DNA from: BM520 sp964474455
GTDB taxonomy: Bacteria; Bacteroidota; Bacteroidia; Bacteroidales; BM520
Assembly: GCA_964474455.1 (NCBI GenBank)
Contig: CAYYSU010000013.1
Span: 1 to 60,597, forward strand
DNA length: 60,597 nucleotides
Direction: 5' to 3'
In this document: positions 59,408 through 60,597 of the stretch, piece by piece
How the letters are laid out: the number at the start of each line of letters is the position of its first letter
Numbering within the stretch: position 1 is the first letter of the stretch
Translations under genes and position numbers: made by a program
Notes under the pieces: generated by a model
What the model was told of the DNA's origin: nothing
The model's input: only the letters and a program-made list of their open reading frames with translations
The model's database searches: none

Positions 59408-60597
59408 TTAATGCATCACCATAAATTTTCGCACCTCAGTGTTATCTCCGGAAATTATCTTCACGAAGTAAATCCCTTTTGGCAAATTAGAGATGTGAAC
59501 AGTGTAATCAGACACCGAATCCTTATCTATTTTCGCCGGGCACACCATTCTGCCGTAGCTGTCATAGAAATCAAATTCCACCGAGGATGAAAAGTCATTT
59601 CCCAGGTGCACGTGAAGCACCTCAGATGCAGGCACAGGATAGATATTGGAAAGCACCTTTACATAATCCCTAAGAAGCAGTGTGTCGCTCCAGGTACTAT
59701 TGCCGGCGATGAGCCGTACGTCATACTCCCCGAATGCACTATATGTTATTCCCGAAGGGTTTTGCTGATCACTGGTTTGCGGTACACCACCCTCAAAATA
59801 CCAACTCCAGGTCTCAACAGTTCCATGCGACTGATCCTCAAAAATTAGTGCTTCACCAATTATAACTGCGGTATCGGCGAAAAATGCTGCCACCGGAACA
59901 TCGGAGTTATAGAGTCCGTCACAGATTACAGGATCCAGGTTTTGGGGATCCAGCCATGGTGCCAGCTGCTCTGTTGGTAACGTTCCATTCTGATTCCAGG
60001 AATATCCGAACTTGCCAAAATAGTCCGGCTCGAAGGGGCCTGTTGTCGGACCGTAAAGGCCATCCTCGCAAGCGGCAAACCCACCGGTAAGGGTTCCGGT
60101 AAGAAATCCCTGAGCGTTAAAGAGCGGTGCGCCGGAAGAACCGCCTTCGGTAACCCCATGCCCGTTCTCAGTATCACCCCATATCACTTCCCAATGCGAG
60201 AAAACACCACCTCCACTCCACTGCGAACTTGTTGCCTGGGTGTGGAATGTGGAGATCTTCTTTACATCACCATCAGGATGGTGAATCGTCACGCCGGAAT
60301 ATGATCCATCCAAAGATCTGTCCCACCCACAAAAATATGGCTCATAAGAAAACGGCACCTCCTCCATCAACTCAACAAGATAAAAATCAGAACCATCGGC
60401 ACCACCATTGCCACCGGAGGCCACTCTTCGACACCCGGTAATGGTATTACGTGCCGGCTCCTGAACCGTTGTATGACAATCTGTAAACGCATAATTGAAA
60501 TAAAAAACCCACTGCTGAAGATCATATTCTGATGCCCCATTACCACAATGATCAGCAGTAAGAAGATACGGATGGTAATCGTTGTTGGTATTATTTA
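59408..60597 (-). CDS. T9SS-exported lysyl-endopeptidase-like serine protease (5' end missing)
   Basis: The frame stays open to the window edge, so the N-terminus is cut off. The S1 trypsin-like triad is visible: His in LLTADHCG (60541-60597 region), Asp in DGSDFYLVEL, Ser in GVTEGGSSGAPLF. The GWDRSLDGSYSGVTIHHPDG stretch matches Achromobacter/Lysobacter Lys-C, which cleaves after lysine. It is followed by a PKD domain (VAAFFADTAVIIGEALIFED through GEYDVRLIAG) and a C-terminal T9SS sorting domain (YPVPASEVLHVHLGND, GIYFVKIISG, RKFMVMH). Likely surface-exposed or secreted. Ala is replaced by Asp before the catalytic His (TADHC rather than TAAHC). Confidence 0.9.
   Translation of the reverse strand, partial: NNTNNDYHPYLLTADHCGNGASEYDLQQWVFYFNYAFTDCHTTVQEPARNTITGCRRVASGGNGGADGSDFYLVELMEEVPFSYEPYFCGWDRSLDGSYSGVTIHHPDGDVKKISTFHTQATSSQWSGGGVFSHWEVIWGDTENGHGVTEGGSSGAPLFNAQGFLTGTLTGGFAACEDGLYGPTTGPFEPDYFGKFGYSWNQNGTLPTEQLAPWLDPQNLDPVICDGLYNSDVPVAAFFADTAVIIGEALIFEDQSHGTVETWSWYFEGGVPQTSDQQNPSGITYSAFGEYDVRLIAGNSTWSDTLLLRDYVKVLSNIYPVPASEVLHVHLGNDFSSSVEFDFYDSYGRMVCPAKIDKDSVSDYTVHISNLPKGIYFVKIISGDNTEVRKFMVMH

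Noticed and set aside
1..60597. CRISPR array, insertion sequence, toxin-antitoxin or restriction genes
   Set aside because: No regularly spaced repeats, transposase, nuclease-immunity pair or methyltransferase/endonuclease pair was found.

Overview
The window looks like chromosomal core sequence of a Bacteroidota member, most likely Bacteroidales-like. The evidence is: the gene order rpsL-rpsG-fusA-rpsJ running without tuf into the S10/spc/alpha ribosomal genes, with map-infA-rpmJ after secY; upstream elements of the Bacteroidota promoter type (TTTG, about 19 nt, TAnnTTTG); near absence of Shine-Dalgarno sequences; a Rho protein with a long charged insert; DUF4290, DUF3078 and DUF4293 proteins; and two exported proteins with C-terminal type IX secretion (T9SS) sorting domains. 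A flavodiiron protein suggests an anaerobic or oxygen-sensitive life. LpxB and a KdsC-like phosphatase indicate a lipid A/Kdo outer membrane. No species can be named from this sequence.

Layout. 1-690: a decayed VOC-family gene and an attC-like inverted repeat next to tRNA-Val. 776-5348: a TlpA-like thioredoxin gene, then a convergent pair, a secreted EEP-family nuclease/phosphatase and ComEC. 5436-11466: one minus-strand operon (DUF2520 protein, KdsC-like, UbiA-like prenyltransferase, Maf, SurE, small membrane protein, LpxB, TPR lipoprotein). 11484-12833: enolase with its own promoter and terminator. 12943-31321: one continuous ribosomal cluster of 33 genes on the minus strand (rpsL to rplQ) with a leader of about 300 nt and a terminal hairpin. 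31386-38125: plus-strand PcrA/UvrD helicase, DUF4290-murA, MscS channel, DUF3078 and a metallophosphoesterase. 38126-42935: DUF4293, Rho, Mpl and an MBL hydrolase. 42961-47797: a lipoprotein, a flavodiiron protein and an 896-codon exported protein of unknown function. 47991-48373: an orphan terminator and two tRNA-Leu genes. 48508-50524: MnmD and an unknown lipoprotein. 50636-51952: FKBP isomerase and RdgB. 51949-54109: an ECF sigma factor, a membrane protein and a lipoprotein, a likely signalling unit. 54173-60597: Ddl, a kinase-less PASTA protein, a T9SS cargo protein, an RluA-type pseudouridine synthase and a T9SS-exported lysyl-endopeptidase-like protease cut by the window edge.

How they fit together. 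Most of the window is translation (ribosome, EF-G, IF-1, MAP, SecY, RpoA), envelope building (LpxB, KdsC-like, MurA, Mpl, Ddl, PASTA) and housekeeping of nucleotides and nucleic acids (Maf, RdgB, SurE, PcrA, Rho, ComEC). The least explained parts are the ECF sigma/membrane protein/lipoprotein trio, the large exported helical protein, a 19-bp perfect inverted repeat placed just upstream of two neighbouring genes, a 12-bp perfect hairpin abutting a start codon, and the structured leader of the ribosomal operon. I did not find a defence system, CRISPR array, insertion sequence or prophage.
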